DNA of 8,023 nt from an uncultured Synergistales bacterium (GTDB lineage: Bacteria > Synergistota > Synergistia > Synergistales > Aminobacteriaceae): assembly GCA_937957815.1 (NCBI GenBank), contig CALFXN010000647.1:1-8023 (forward strand), in the 5' to 3' direction. The notes under the pieces are model-generated. The model saw only the letters and a program-made list of their open reading frames with translations, searched no databases and was not told the origin of the DNA. Positions 1-6,858 of the stretch are shown here, piece after piece; positions within the stretch are counted from its first letter, which is position 1, and each line of letters opens with the position of its first letter. Position numbers and translations under genes: made by a program.

Positions 1-43
1 TAAGGCCACGTGACTGGAGTTCAGACGTGTGCTCTTCCGATCT
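1..43 (+). other. Illumina sequencing adapter (library artefact), with probable index bases in front
   Basis: Bases 10-43 match the Illumina TruSeq-type index/read-2 adapter, from GTGACTGGAGTTC to GCTCTTCCGATCT. The nine bases before it (TAAGGCCAC) sit where the library index lies in the P7 oligonucleotide, so they are probably an index plus one flanking base. None of this is genomic. The adapter meets genomic DNA between bases 43 and 44. On the plus strand it translates to the known adapter peptide TGVQTCALPI, and an open frame running from it to about base 2262 is spurious. The window therefore starts at an untrimmed contig end. Confidence 0.97.
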
Positions 44-336
44 ACCCGTTCGAGCGGAGAAAGTCCGCGTCCCCGTTCCACGGTTTTCGCGAGAACTCCG
101 AAGATCCGGTCGAGAATCTCTCGGTACAATCCGTCCTTGCCCCCGAAGTAATACGAGACCATCGCCATGTTCACGCCGGCCTCGCGCGTAATCTCCCTGA
201 CCGAGACCCTTCCGCAGCCGTGCCGCGCAAAGAGCCGGGCCGCAGCCGCAAGGATCCGCTCCCTCGGTTCCTCGCGGTCCGGGCCGCCGAAAATATCGGA
301 ATCTCCGTTTCGAATCGCCTTCGAGTGACCGTCCAT
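44..336 (-). CDS. TetR/AcrR-family transcriptional regulator, N-terminal part only (cut by contig end)
   Basis: The minus-strand frame from ATG at 336-334 gives 97 residues before the genomic sequence ends at base 44. Residues 22-66 are a clear TetR-type DNA-binding domain. RERILAAAARLFARHG forms helix 1, SVREITREAG (45-54) helix 2, and VNMAMVSYYFGGKDGLY (55-71) the recognition helix with the family's Y-[YH]-F-x-x-K-x-x-L-Y signature. The ligand-binding C-terminal domain, normally another 100 or more residues, is missing because the contig stops in adapter; this is an assembly truncation, not evidence for a pseudogene. The start is supported by GGAGG eight bases upstream. Residues 1-20 are a slightly long, uncharged-rich leader for this family. 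The gene diverges from all the others and is preceded by a strong promoter and a palindromic operator, so autorepression is likely. Its effector and other targets cannot be read from this fragment. Confidence 0.93.
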
Positions 337-357
337 TCCCGTCGCCTCCGAAATTTC

Positions 358-373
358 AAACAAACGTTTGTTT
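358..373. promoter_or_regulatory. Perfect 16-bp palindrome, probable TetR operator
   Basis: AAACAAACGTTTGTTT is a perfect inverted repeat with no central spacer. It lies 21 bases upstream of the TetR start codon and a few bases downstream of the transcription start predicted from the minus-strand promoter at 387-414. Size, symmetry and place fit a TetR-family operator that blocks its own transcription. It is AT-rich in a GC-rich setting. I see no second copy in the window, including before the efflux operon near 5500. Binding by this TetR is an inference from position. Confidence 0.75.
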
Positions 374-386
374 ATATGCGACGTCC

Positions 387-414
387 AGTATACGCCCCGG
401 AAGGCTCCTGTCAA
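387..414 (-). promoter_or_regulatory. Sigma-70-type promoter for the tetR gene
   Basis: Read on the minus strand, TTGACA (414-409, exact consensus -35) is followed after 16 bases by TATACT (392-387, five of six matches to the -10 consensus). The predicted start of transcription is near base 380, so the palindrome at 358-373 would lie inside the early transcribed region. It is the best-matching promoter in the window and points only toward the tetR fragment. Confidence 0.75.
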
Positions 415-497
415 TCATCCGTCGGGACGCTTTCCTCCATTCGGCGGCCATTTTCGGAAAAGAGCGACGTTCCGGCGGACCGAAAGACCGGGAAGTA

Positions 498-506
498 TGG
501 CATAAT
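498..506 (+). promoter_or_regulatory. Extended -10 promoter before the DUF4403 gene
   Basis: TGGCATAAT contains the extended -10 element (TG, one base, then CATAAT, five of six matches to TATAAT). No good -35 is visible at 16-18 bases upstream, which extended -10 promoters can tolerate. The predicted start near base 513 leaves an untranslated leader of about 60 bases before the ATG at 572. The leader contains a short hairpin and a T run at 530-548. Confidence 0.5.
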
Positions 507-571
507 AGCGCCAAGACACGCGCCCCTGCCGGCGTGTGCCGATTTTTTGCGCGCCGAAGGAGTCCTGATAC

Positions 572-2029
572 ATGAGACACATGCGCTTGATCGTCGCCAC
601 GGCGGGAATTCTTCTCGGCGGATGCCTCGCAGCGGGAGGAGGACTTCTGTCCGGACAGAGCCGACTGACCGTACCACCCCCGGCTCCCGTCGCAACCCAG
701 GAACACGTCGTCCCGGCCGCCGACTCCTACGTCGAAGTTCCCGTGTCGGCATCGTTCGACGACCTCCGGAGGCTCGCCGACGAACGCCTCCCGGAAGCCA
801 TCTACGATACGACGGCCCGTCCCATCGACGTCCCGACGGGGAAAGCCGTCGGGGATCTCCACGTCCGCCGCGCCGGCGCAACGACGATCCGCGCCGCCGG
901 AAACCGCTTGGTCTTCTCGGTTCCGCTCTCGTTCACGTCGCGCATCCGGTGGGAAGGAGAATTTCTGGGCCTGAAGCCGAGCACGAACCAGACCCCTTCC
1001 GGGGCGTTCGCGCTCTCGATCTCGCTGCTTCCGTCGTTCGGCGACGACTGGGAACTTCGCACGAGCCCCGAGATCTCGATCGAGTGGAAGAAAAAACCCG
1101 CGCTCGACATCCTGAACCAGTCGATCGGCATCGCGGGCGTCCTCGAGAACCTCATGTACTCCCGCTTCAGGGAAGAGGCCGGAGAGATCGAGAAGTCGCT
1201 GAACGAAAGCCTCCGTCTTCGGGCGCTCGCCGCAGAACAGTGGCGCGCCCTGCATTCCCCCGTCCGCGTCCGGGCCAATCCCGACGTCTGGCTCGAGGTC
1301 GAACCGCGCAACATCTACAAACCTCTCGTCGGGATGGACGAAACGTCCCTGACCGTCACGCTGGGACTGATCGCCGGACTTCGAGTCATCGCGGGCTCTC
1401 CTCCTCCCGAACGCGTCGAGACCCTGCTCCCGAAATTCGCGAAGGGCCTGCCGCGCTCCCGTGGCGTCGACGTCCAGTTGCCGCTCTCGATGACCTACGT
1501 CGCGATCTCCGAAGCGCTCGCGCCGGTCTGGAAGGGAAAGGAATTCTACACAGAGGGAACCCGGGTGACGATCCGGGATCTGAAAGTATACGGGAACGGG
1601 AACAGGATCGTCGTCGCCGCGGATGTCAAAGCGCAGGGCCGCGGTTTCTTTTCGCGCACCGAGGGGATGATCTACCTGACGGGGGTTCCGGTTCTCGACC
1701 CGAAAACCGAAACCGTCCGCATCGACGAATTCGACTTCGACCCGTCGACGCTTTCCGGGCTCGCGGCGAAGGCTTCGTGGCTCGCGAAGCCTGCGTTCGT
1801 GCGGTCGCTTCAGTCGAGGCTCGTGTGGTCCGTCGCCGAACCGCTCGAAAAAGCCCGCGAATCGATCCGAGATGCCCTTTCAAAAGCCGTCGCGGACGAG
1901 CATTTCGTGCTGACCGGAAAGCTCGACGAACTGACGCTCGAGGACGTCGCCGCCGGAGCGACGCATCTCGACATTCGCGCGTCGCTCAAGGGGAGGCTCA
2001 ACGTTCGGTACGCCCCGCACAGGAAATAA
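572..2029 (+). CDS. DUF4403 family protein, putative exported lipoprotein
   Basis: This 485-residue protein fits the DUF4403 family in length and pattern; the biochemical role of that family is not established. Residues 4-17 are a hydrophobic leader ending in LLGGC, a plausible lipobox with Cys18 as the lipidated residue. There is no Asp after the Cys, so outer-membrane sorting is possible. Family-like blocks are the EVPVSASFDDLRRLADERLP start (55-74), the W-x-x-L...VWLEVEPRNIY region (224-249), the YLTGVPVLDP segment (368-377), and the DEFDFDPSTLSGLAAKASWL segment (385-404). The N-terminal half (55-121) and a later part (300-352) share a layout of beta strand, helix, then xVxDLxV strands, which suggests an internal duplication. 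AAGGAGT nine bases upstream picks the ATG at 572 over the in-frame ATG at 581. The malic enzyme gene follows after 52 bases on the same strand. Assignment is from remembered family patterns. Confidence 0.85.
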   Translation: MRHMRLIVATAGILLGGCLAAGGGLLSGQSRLTVPPPAPVATQEHVVPAADSYVEVPVSASFDDLRRLADERLPEAIYDTTARPIDVPTGKAVGDLHVRRAGATTIRAAGNRLVFSVPLSFTSRIRWEGEFLGLKPSTNQTPSGAFALSISLLPSFGDDWELRTSPEISIEWKKKPALDILNQSIGIAGVLENLMYSRFREEAGEIEKSLNESLRLRALAAEQWRALHSPVRVRANPDVWLEVEPRNIYKPLVGMDETSLTVTLGLIAGLRVIAGSPPPERVETLLPKFAKGLPRSRGVDVQLPLSMTYVAISEALAPVWKGKEFYTEGTRVTIRDLKVYGNGNRIVVAADVKAQGRGFFSRTEGMIYLTGVPVLDPKTETVRIDEFDFDPSTLSGLAAKASWLAKPAFVRSLQSRLVWSVAEPLEKARESIRDALSKAVADEHFVLTGKLDELTLEDVAAGATHLDIRASLKGRLNVRYAPHRK

Positions 2030-2081
2030 CGACGGAAGAAACGCACCATCCACTTCAGATTCGCGAGGAGGAAGAGAACAC

Positions 2082-3266
2082 ATGGACAGAAACGCCATCT
2101 ACACGGAATCGCTCGAGACACACCGCAAAAGCAGGGGAAAGCTCAGCGTATCGAGTCTCCTGCCCATCGAGACGATGCACGACCTGGCCGTCGCCTACAC
2201 GCCCGGCGTGGCGGAGCCGTGCAGGGAAATCGAACGCCGTCCGGAGGCCGCATACGAGGTGACGTCGAAGGGACACATGGTAGCTGTCGTCACGGACGGA
2301 AGCGCCGTTCTCGGGCTCGGGGACATCGGCGCGGCCGCGTCGCTCCCCGTCATGGAGGGCAAGTGCGCGCTCTTCAAGCGCTTCGCGGGAATCGACGCCT
2401 TTCCGATCTGCATCGACTCCCGCGACACGGAGGAGATCGTCCGGACGACGGCCCTGATCACCGCGTCATTCGGCGGAATCAACCTCGAGGACATTTCCGC
2501 CCCGCGGTGCTTCGACGTCGAACGGCTGCTCCAGGAACGCTGCGATATCCCGGTTTTCCACGACGACCAGCACGGAACGGCCGTCATCGTTCTCGCCGGA
2601 CTCCTGAACGCTCTCAGAATCGTCGGAAAGAAGCTCTCCGACGTCAAGATCGTCGCGAGCGGCGCGGGCGCCGCGGGAACGGCCATCATCCGATTCGCGA
2701 TGAGCGCGGGCGCGCGGAACGCAATCCTCTGCGACCGCTCCGGCGCGATCTACGCCGGACGGACGGACCACATGAACGAAGCCAAGGAAGCCGTCGCGCG
2801 CGACACGAACCCGGGGCGCGAACGCGGCAGCCTCTCCGACGTCATGCGCGGAGCGGATGTCTTTCTCGGCGTCTCCGGCCCCGGCCTCCTGACGGCCGAC
2901 ATGGTGAAGACCATGAACAGAGGAGCGATCGTGTTCGCGATGGCCAACCCGACACCCGAGATCTTCCCCGACGAGGCGAAAGCCGCCGGAGCCGCCGTGG
3001 TCGCGACGGGGCGCAGCGACTTCCCGAACCAGATCAACAACTGCCTCGGCTTTCCGGGCATCTTCAAGGGAGCGCTCGACGTCCGCGCGAGCCGTATCAC
3101 GGAATCCATGAAGATCGCCGCGGCGTACGCACTCGCGGGACTCGTCCCCGAGGCGGAGCTCGCGCCCGAAAACATCATCCCGGCGGCTCTCGATCCCCGC
3201 GTCGTCCCGGCCGTCGCCGCCGCAGTCTCGCAGGCCGCGCGCGACGCCGGGGTCAGTCGCATCTAG
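2082..3266 (+). CDS. Malic enzyme, short single-domain form (malate dehydrogenase, oxaloacetate-decarboxylating, NAD(P)+)
   Basis: It oxidatively decarboxylates L-malate to pyruvate and CO2 with reduction of NAD(P)+, in the cytosol. The 394 residues correspond to the short bacterial form (YtsJ-like), equal to the catalytic part of MaeB without the phosphotransacetylase-like C-terminal domain. The N-terminal domain holds AYTPGVAEPC (38-47) with the likely acid Tyr39, VTDGSAVLGLGDIG (70-83), and MEGKCALFK (91-99) with the catalytic Lys94. Metal ligands are expected at Glu136 and Asp137 (NLEDISAP) and Asp162 (HDDQHGT). The Rossmann glycine motif GAGAAG spans 194-199. Signatures ANPTPEI (288-294) and FPNQINNCLGFPGIFKGALD (314-333) complete the active site. 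Asp218 after the second strand does not by itself settle NAD versus NADP. A strong GAGGAGGA lies nine bases before the ATG. All key residues are present, so it should be active. It probably shares a transcript with the channel gene 19 bases downstream. Confidence 0.95.
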   Translation: MDRNAIYTESLETHRKSRGKLSVSSLLPIETMHDLAVAYTPGVAEPCREIERRPEAAYEVTSKGHMVAVVTDGSAVLGLGDIGAAASLPVMEGKCALFKRFAGIDAFPICIDSRDTEEIVRTTALITASFGGINLEDISAPRCFDVERLLQERCDIPVFHDDQHGTAVIVLAGLLNALRIVGKKLSDVKIVASGAGAAGTAIIRFAMSAGARNAILCDRSGAIYAGRTDHMNEAKEAVARDTNPGRERGSLSDVMRGADVFLGVSGPGLLTADMVKTMNRGAIVFAMANPTPEIFPDEAKAAGAAVVATGRSDFPNQINNCLGFPGIFKGALDVRASRITESMKIAAAYALAGLVPEAELAPENIIPAALDPRVVPAVAAAVSQAARDAGVSRI

Positions 3267-3285
3267 TCCCCGGAGCGGCGTGCAG

Positions 3286-5508
3286 ATGGTTCCGGCAGGC
3301 GGAAGGAACACCCCGGACCGCATCGCGGGACAGGGGCAACTCTTTCGCCTGCCCTTCCTTCGCCTCCTTCGGGCGCTCGTCGTTCTCTCGTTCCTTTCGC
3401 CCGTCGCGCTCGCCGCTCCCCCCGCCCCCCTTCAGGGCGACATTTCCGAAACTCGTCTCGCGGAATTCGAAACGTCTCTGAAGGAACGCTCGGCCGCACT
3501 CGACGAACGGATCGGCGCATACCGCCGCGAGGAAGCGTCCTCTCCCGCGACGGATTACGGCGTCGCCCCCGAAGATGTGAAGAGCTACGAGTACATGCTC
3601 ACGACGGTCGGAAACGTGTATTCCCGCTCGATCAGCGCCGTCGGCCGCATCCGCGAGCTTTCCCGAAGGCGCGGGGAATCCCGCCTCGCCTCCCTGCCGC
3701 CGATCTCCCGTCCGGCCCCGTACCCGCTCTCCTATCTCGACGAGCATCTCGAACGTCTCGACGACCTCGACGAGCAACTCCGCGAAAACGAATTCCAGCA
3801 GGATCAGATCCGCGAGGGATTGAAGGAAGACGCCGAATCCCTCGACACGGTGCGCAGAAAGATCCGTCGGGCGACCGACCGGCTCGGCGACGCCACCGGA
3901 GGATCCTCCGCGCGGAAGAAGGCCGAATGGACCCTCCGTTTCCTCAGGACCGAAGAGGAGGCGATCGAAACGTCGACGGAGTTCTACAGGATCCGCAGCG
4001 TCGTTTCAGAACTCGCCCGCGCGATCCTCGACGAGGAGAGAGGACGCCTCCGCGAGCGCGTCGCCGCGATCCGGAAGGGGCTCGCCTGCGACGAGGAGGA
4101 TCTTCGGGGACAGATCGACCGGATCGGGGAACGTTCGTCCCGCTTCCTCGAAAGCGCCGAATGGTACGCATCGCTTCTCGCGGCGACCCAGGGAGAGAGC
4201 GGGCTCCGGGAGACGATCCGAAAGCTCGAGGACCAGGCACGACAGGCCGCCGGACTGCTGAACGCCGTCCGGGAAACGTGGGAACGCAGATACGCGATCC
4301 TGCGCCCGACTCCGCCGGAAACGGCCGTCCTCGACGAATGGGCCGGCGAGGCGAAGTGGTGGGGCGATGTCGTGCGCGCCCGGCTGACGGACAGACAGCG
4401 TTTTCTCGCGAACGTCGCCGCGTACGCGGCCTCGCCGGAGGGGTCGCATCCGTCCCGCCTGCCGGTTCTCGAACGCGGCAAGGGGGAGACGCTCGAGTAC
4501 ATCTCCGTTCTCCTTTCCTTTTCGCGGTTGCAGCGCCGCCTTCTCGACGAGATCGGCAGGCTCCGGGACATCGCCGGGATCGGCGAGCGGCTGAAGGCAT
4601 CCGTCGAACGGCGCATCTCGGATCTCGGCGACATCGAACTCTGGGCGACCGGAGACGTCCCCGTCACGCTCGGAAAGCTCCTCGAAGCGCTTCTGATCCT
4701 GCTCGTCGGAATCCCGGCGGGAAACGCGATCATCCGGTTCGTCAAAAAGCGCCTCTACCGCAGACAGCGACAGGATATCCACGTCGCGAGCCTGCTGCTT
4801 CGCCTCGCACAGTACGTTTTCGTGACGATTCTCGCGGTCTTCGCCCTTCACGCGGTCCGCATCCCGCTGACAGCCTTCGCGTTCCTCGGCGGCGCGATCG
4901 TCGTGGGCGTGGGGCTCGGCGCGCAGGAGTTCTTCCGCAACCTCATCAGCGGCCTCGCCCTCATGATCGAGAAACCGGTCAGGATCCACGACATCATCGA
5001 AATCGACAACGACGTCGCCGTTGTCAAGGAGATCGATTCGCGAACGACGCACGTCCTCACGTTCAACGGCGTGGACGTCTTTCTGCCGAACAGCTTCTTC
5101 TGGGAAAACCGGATCGTCAACAGGACATTCTCGTCGAAGGCAGTGAAGCTGCGGCTCACCATCGGAATCGCGTACGGCGCTCCCGTGAGGGAGGTCGAAC
5201 GTCTCCTTCTCGAAGTCGCCGCCATACACCCGAGCGTCCTTCGATCCCCCGCGCCGAGCGTCACGTTCGCGGATTTCGCGGAACACTCGCTGACCTTCCG
5301 GCTCTCCTTCTACCTCTCGCAGCACGACCTTCTGCTCTCGTGGTCGCTCTTACACGACACGATGAGCGAGCTCAGGTTCGCGATCACGGAACGTCTCACG
5401 GAAGCCGGCATCGAAATCGTTCCCACGCACCGGGTCGAGTGGACGCGACGGAGCGGATCCGGGCGGAAACTCCCCGGTTCTCCTGCGGACGGAACGAATC
5501 TGCTATAG
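3286..5508 (+). CDS. MscS-family mechanosensitive ion channel with large N-terminal exported coiled-coil domain
   Basis: Likely a tension-gated inner-membrane channel that releases solutes on osmotic downshock. Positions count from ATG at 3286 (740 residues). A GTG at 3280 is in frame, but GGAG at 3272-3275 is only 4 bases from it and 10 from the ATG. Residues about 24-44 are a signal peptide core (LRALVVLSFLSPVALA, then APP). Residues 45-455 are charged and helical with coiled-coil stretches and should lie in the periplasm. The MscS core follows: TM1 about 462-485, TM2 about 503-523, and the pore helix TM3 about 527-556, with glycines in FLGGAIVVGVGLGAQEFFRN. Next come the EKPVRIHDIIEI linker, the beta domain ending FNGVDVFLPNSF (593-604), and the alpha/beta tail. 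With three core helices the N-terminus is outside, consistent with the signal peptide. MscK-type channels also carry such a domain but have many more membrane helices. It sits 19 bases after the malic enzyme gene, probably in the same operon. The gating stimulus is inferred from the family. Confidence 0.92.
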   Translation: MVPAGGRNTPDRIAGQGQLFRLPFLRLLRALVVLSFLSPVALAAPPAPLQGDISETRLAEFETSLKERSAALDERIGAYRREEASSPATDYGVAPEDVKSYEYMLTTVGNVYSRSISAVGRIRELSRRRGESRLASLPPISRPAPYPLSYLDEHLERLDDLDEQLRENEFQQDQIREGLKEDAESLDTVRRKIRRATDRLGDATGGSSARKKAEWTLRFLRTEEEAIETSTEFYRIRSVVSELARAILDEERGRLRERVAAIRKGLACDEEDLRGQIDRIGERSSRFLESAEWYASLLAATQGESGLRETIRKLEDQARQAAGLLNAVRETWERRYAILRPTPPETAVLDEWAGEAKWWGDVVRARLTDRQRFLANVAAYAASPEGSHPSRLPVLERGKGETLEYISVLLSFSRLQRRLLDEIGRLRDIAGIGERLKASVERRISDLGDIELWATGDVPVTLGKLLEALLILLVGIPAGNAIIRFVKKRLYRRQRQDIHVASLLLRLAQYVFVTILAVFALHAVRIPLTAFAFLGGAIVVGVGLGAQEFFRNLISGLALMIEKPVRIHDIIEIDNDVAVVKEIDSRTTHVLTFNGVDVFLPNSFFWENRIVNRTFSSKAVKLRLTIGIAYGAPVREVERLLLEVAAIHPSVLRSPAPSVTFADFAEHSLTFRLSFYLSQHDLLLSWSLLHDTMSELRFAITERLTEAGIEIVPTHRVEWTRRSGSGRKLPGSPADGTNLL

Positions 5509-5509
5509 T
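5501..5509 (+). promoter_or_regulatory. Extended -10 promoter overlapping the channel stop codon, before the efflux operon
   Basis: TGCTATAGT has the TG dinucleotide of the extended -10 element and TATAGT, five of six matches to the -10 consensus. The TAG stop of the MscS-family gene (5506-5508) is part of it. No convincing -35 is seen 16-18 bases upstream. The predicted start is near 5516, giving a leader of about 26 bases that includes the Shine-Dalgarno of the adaptor gene. This would separate transcription of the efflux genes from the upstream operon. Confidence 0.5.
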
Positions 5510-5541
5510 ACAGCCCACATCGGGCAAAAGGGGGAGTATCA

Positions 5542-6846
5542 GTGTCTCGAAAGATCATCGCAGTTCTCGTTCTCATTCTCGCCGCCGTCGGAGGATACGT
5601 CGTCCTCCGCGAACGGCGTGCGGCAGACGTGACCCCGAGGGAGCCCATTCCCCGACCGGTCAAGACCGTCGCACTCGCACGGGGAGAGGACAGCTTCCGG
5701 CGGTCCTACCCCGGAAAGGTCCTCGCGTCGCAACGCGTCGACCTTTCCTTCCGCGTCGCCGGAACGCTCATGGAGCTCCCGACGCTCAAGGGACAGAAGG
5801 TCATGAAGGGCGACCTCATCGCCAGACTCGACCCGAGGGACTTCGACATCCAGCTTCAGAACGCGCAGAGCGCGCTCGACAACGCGAAGGCGCAGCTCGC
5901 CGCGATGAAGGCCGGAGCCCGGAAGGAAGAGATCTCGGCGCTCTCGTCCCAGGTGGCGTCGGCGAAGGCCCGGACGGACGAGGCGGAGGCGAACTTCCGT
6001 CGCATGGAATCGCTGCTCAAGTCCGGAGCCGTCGCGAAATCCACGTACGATCAGGCGAAGACGGCGTACGACGTCGCGAAGGCATCGCTCAACGCGGCCA
6101 ATCAGGAACTCCAGAAGGCCAGGACGGGCTCGCGGAAGGAAGACATCGACGCGATGGAGGCGACGATCAAGGGACTCGCGGCGAAGGTGCAGGCGGCGCA
6201 GAGCGCGCGCGACGACACCGAACTCCGCGCCCCCTTCTCGGGGATCGTTGTCGACCGCTACATGGAGAACTTCCAGAGCGTCCAGAAGGATCAGCCGCTC
6301 GTGACGATCCAGAACCTGTCGGAACTCGAGATCGTCATCGCCCTGCCCGAACAGGACCTCATGCGATCGAAATCCGCGGGCACGATCGAGATGAACGCCC
6401 AGTTCGACGCACTTCCCGACCGGCTCTTCCCGCTCTACCTCAAGGAGGCCTCGACGCGGGCGGACCCGCAGACGCAGACCTACGCGATCACGTTCGGAAT
6501 GACCTACCCCGAAGGTCTCGTCATCCTGCCCGGAATGACGGCGACCGTCCAGCTTTCGGCGGAGAAACTGGCGGACGCGGCTCCGGGGTACGCGATCCCG
6601 TCGGGAGCGGTCGTCGCGGATGCGGGAGAGAAGCACTTCGTCTGGAAGGTCTCGGGAGAGCCCCGGGCGGTCCGGCGCGTCCCCGTCGAGATCGTCGATT
6701 ACAGGGACGAGTCCGCGATCGTGTCGGGAGATCTGAAGCCGGGGGACAGGATCGTCGTCGCCGGAACGCAGCTCCTCGCGGAGGGGGAGAAGGTCAGGCT
6801 GTACGTTTCCTCTTCGGAACGGGGCGAAGCACCCTCCGGAAAGTAG
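5542..6846 (+). CDS. RND efflux pump periplasmic adaptor (HlyD/AcrA-type membrane fusion protein)
   Basis: It is the periplasmic adaptor that joins an RND pump to an outer-membrane channel. The 434-residue protein has a single N-terminal membrane anchor (IIAVLVLILAAVGGYVVL, 5-22) and no lipobox, so it should be held by an uncleaved helix. SYPGKVLASQRVDLSFRVAG (55-74) begins the first half of the lipoyl-like domain. Residues about 101-225 form a long Ala/Lys/Glu-rich helical hairpin, and LRAPFSGIVVDRY (228-240) completes the lipoyl fold. The beta-barrel follows (LEIVIALPEQDL, about 262-273), and the membrane-proximal domain includes AIPSGAVV and GDRIVVAGTQLL near the C-terminus. The two hairpin arms carry the related motifs GARKEEI (125-131) and GSRKEDI (196-202). 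The start is GTG at 5542, with GGGGAG five bases upstream. The pump gene follows after 12 bases, so the two are co-transcribed. The substrate cannot be told from the sequence. Confidence 0.94.
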   Translation: MSRKIIAVLVLILAAVGGYVVLRERRAADVTPREPIPRPVKTVALARGEDSFRRSYPGKVLASQRVDLSFRVAGTLMELPTLKGQKVMKGDLIARLDPRDFDIQLQNAQSALDNAKAQLAAMKAGARKEEISALSSQVASAKARTDEAEANFRRMESLLKSGAVAKSTYDQAKTAYDVAKASLNAANQELQKARTGSRKEDIDAMEATIKGLAAKVQAAQSARDDTELRAPFSGIVVDRYMENFQSVQKDQPLVTIQNLSELEIVIALPEQDLMRSKSAGTIEMNAQFDALPDRLFPLYLKEASTRADPQTQTYAITFGMTYPEGLVILPGMTATVQLSAEKLADAAPGYAIPSGAVVADAGEKHFVWKVSGEPRAVRRVPVEIVDYRDESAIVSGDLKPGDRIVVAGTQLLAEGEKVRLYVSSSERGEAPSGK

Positions 6847-6858
6847 GGGGAAACGGCC

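Noticed and set aside
358..373. Palindrome as a transcription terminator stem
   Set aside because: The stem is AT-rich with no loop and no following T run on the minus strand. Its place between promoter and start codon fits an operator better.
2030..2081. Possible terminator or promoter between the DUF4403 and malic enzyme genes
   Set aside because: The 52 bases hold a strong Shine-Dalgarno but no hairpin with a T run and no -10/-35 pair that I can see, so read-through from the upstream gene is the simpler view.
10..2262. Very long open plus-strand frame of about 750 codons beginning at the left edge
   Set aside because: It starts inside the sequencing adapter, is Arg/Pro/Gly-rich with no recognisable domain, and overlaps the clearly real DUF4403 and malic enzyme genes in another frame. 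It is a high-GC shadow.
4006..5325. Open minus-strand frame of about 440 codons opposite the channel gene
   Set aside because: It lies entirely within the MscS-family coding region, is charged and low in complexity, and has no recognisable motif.
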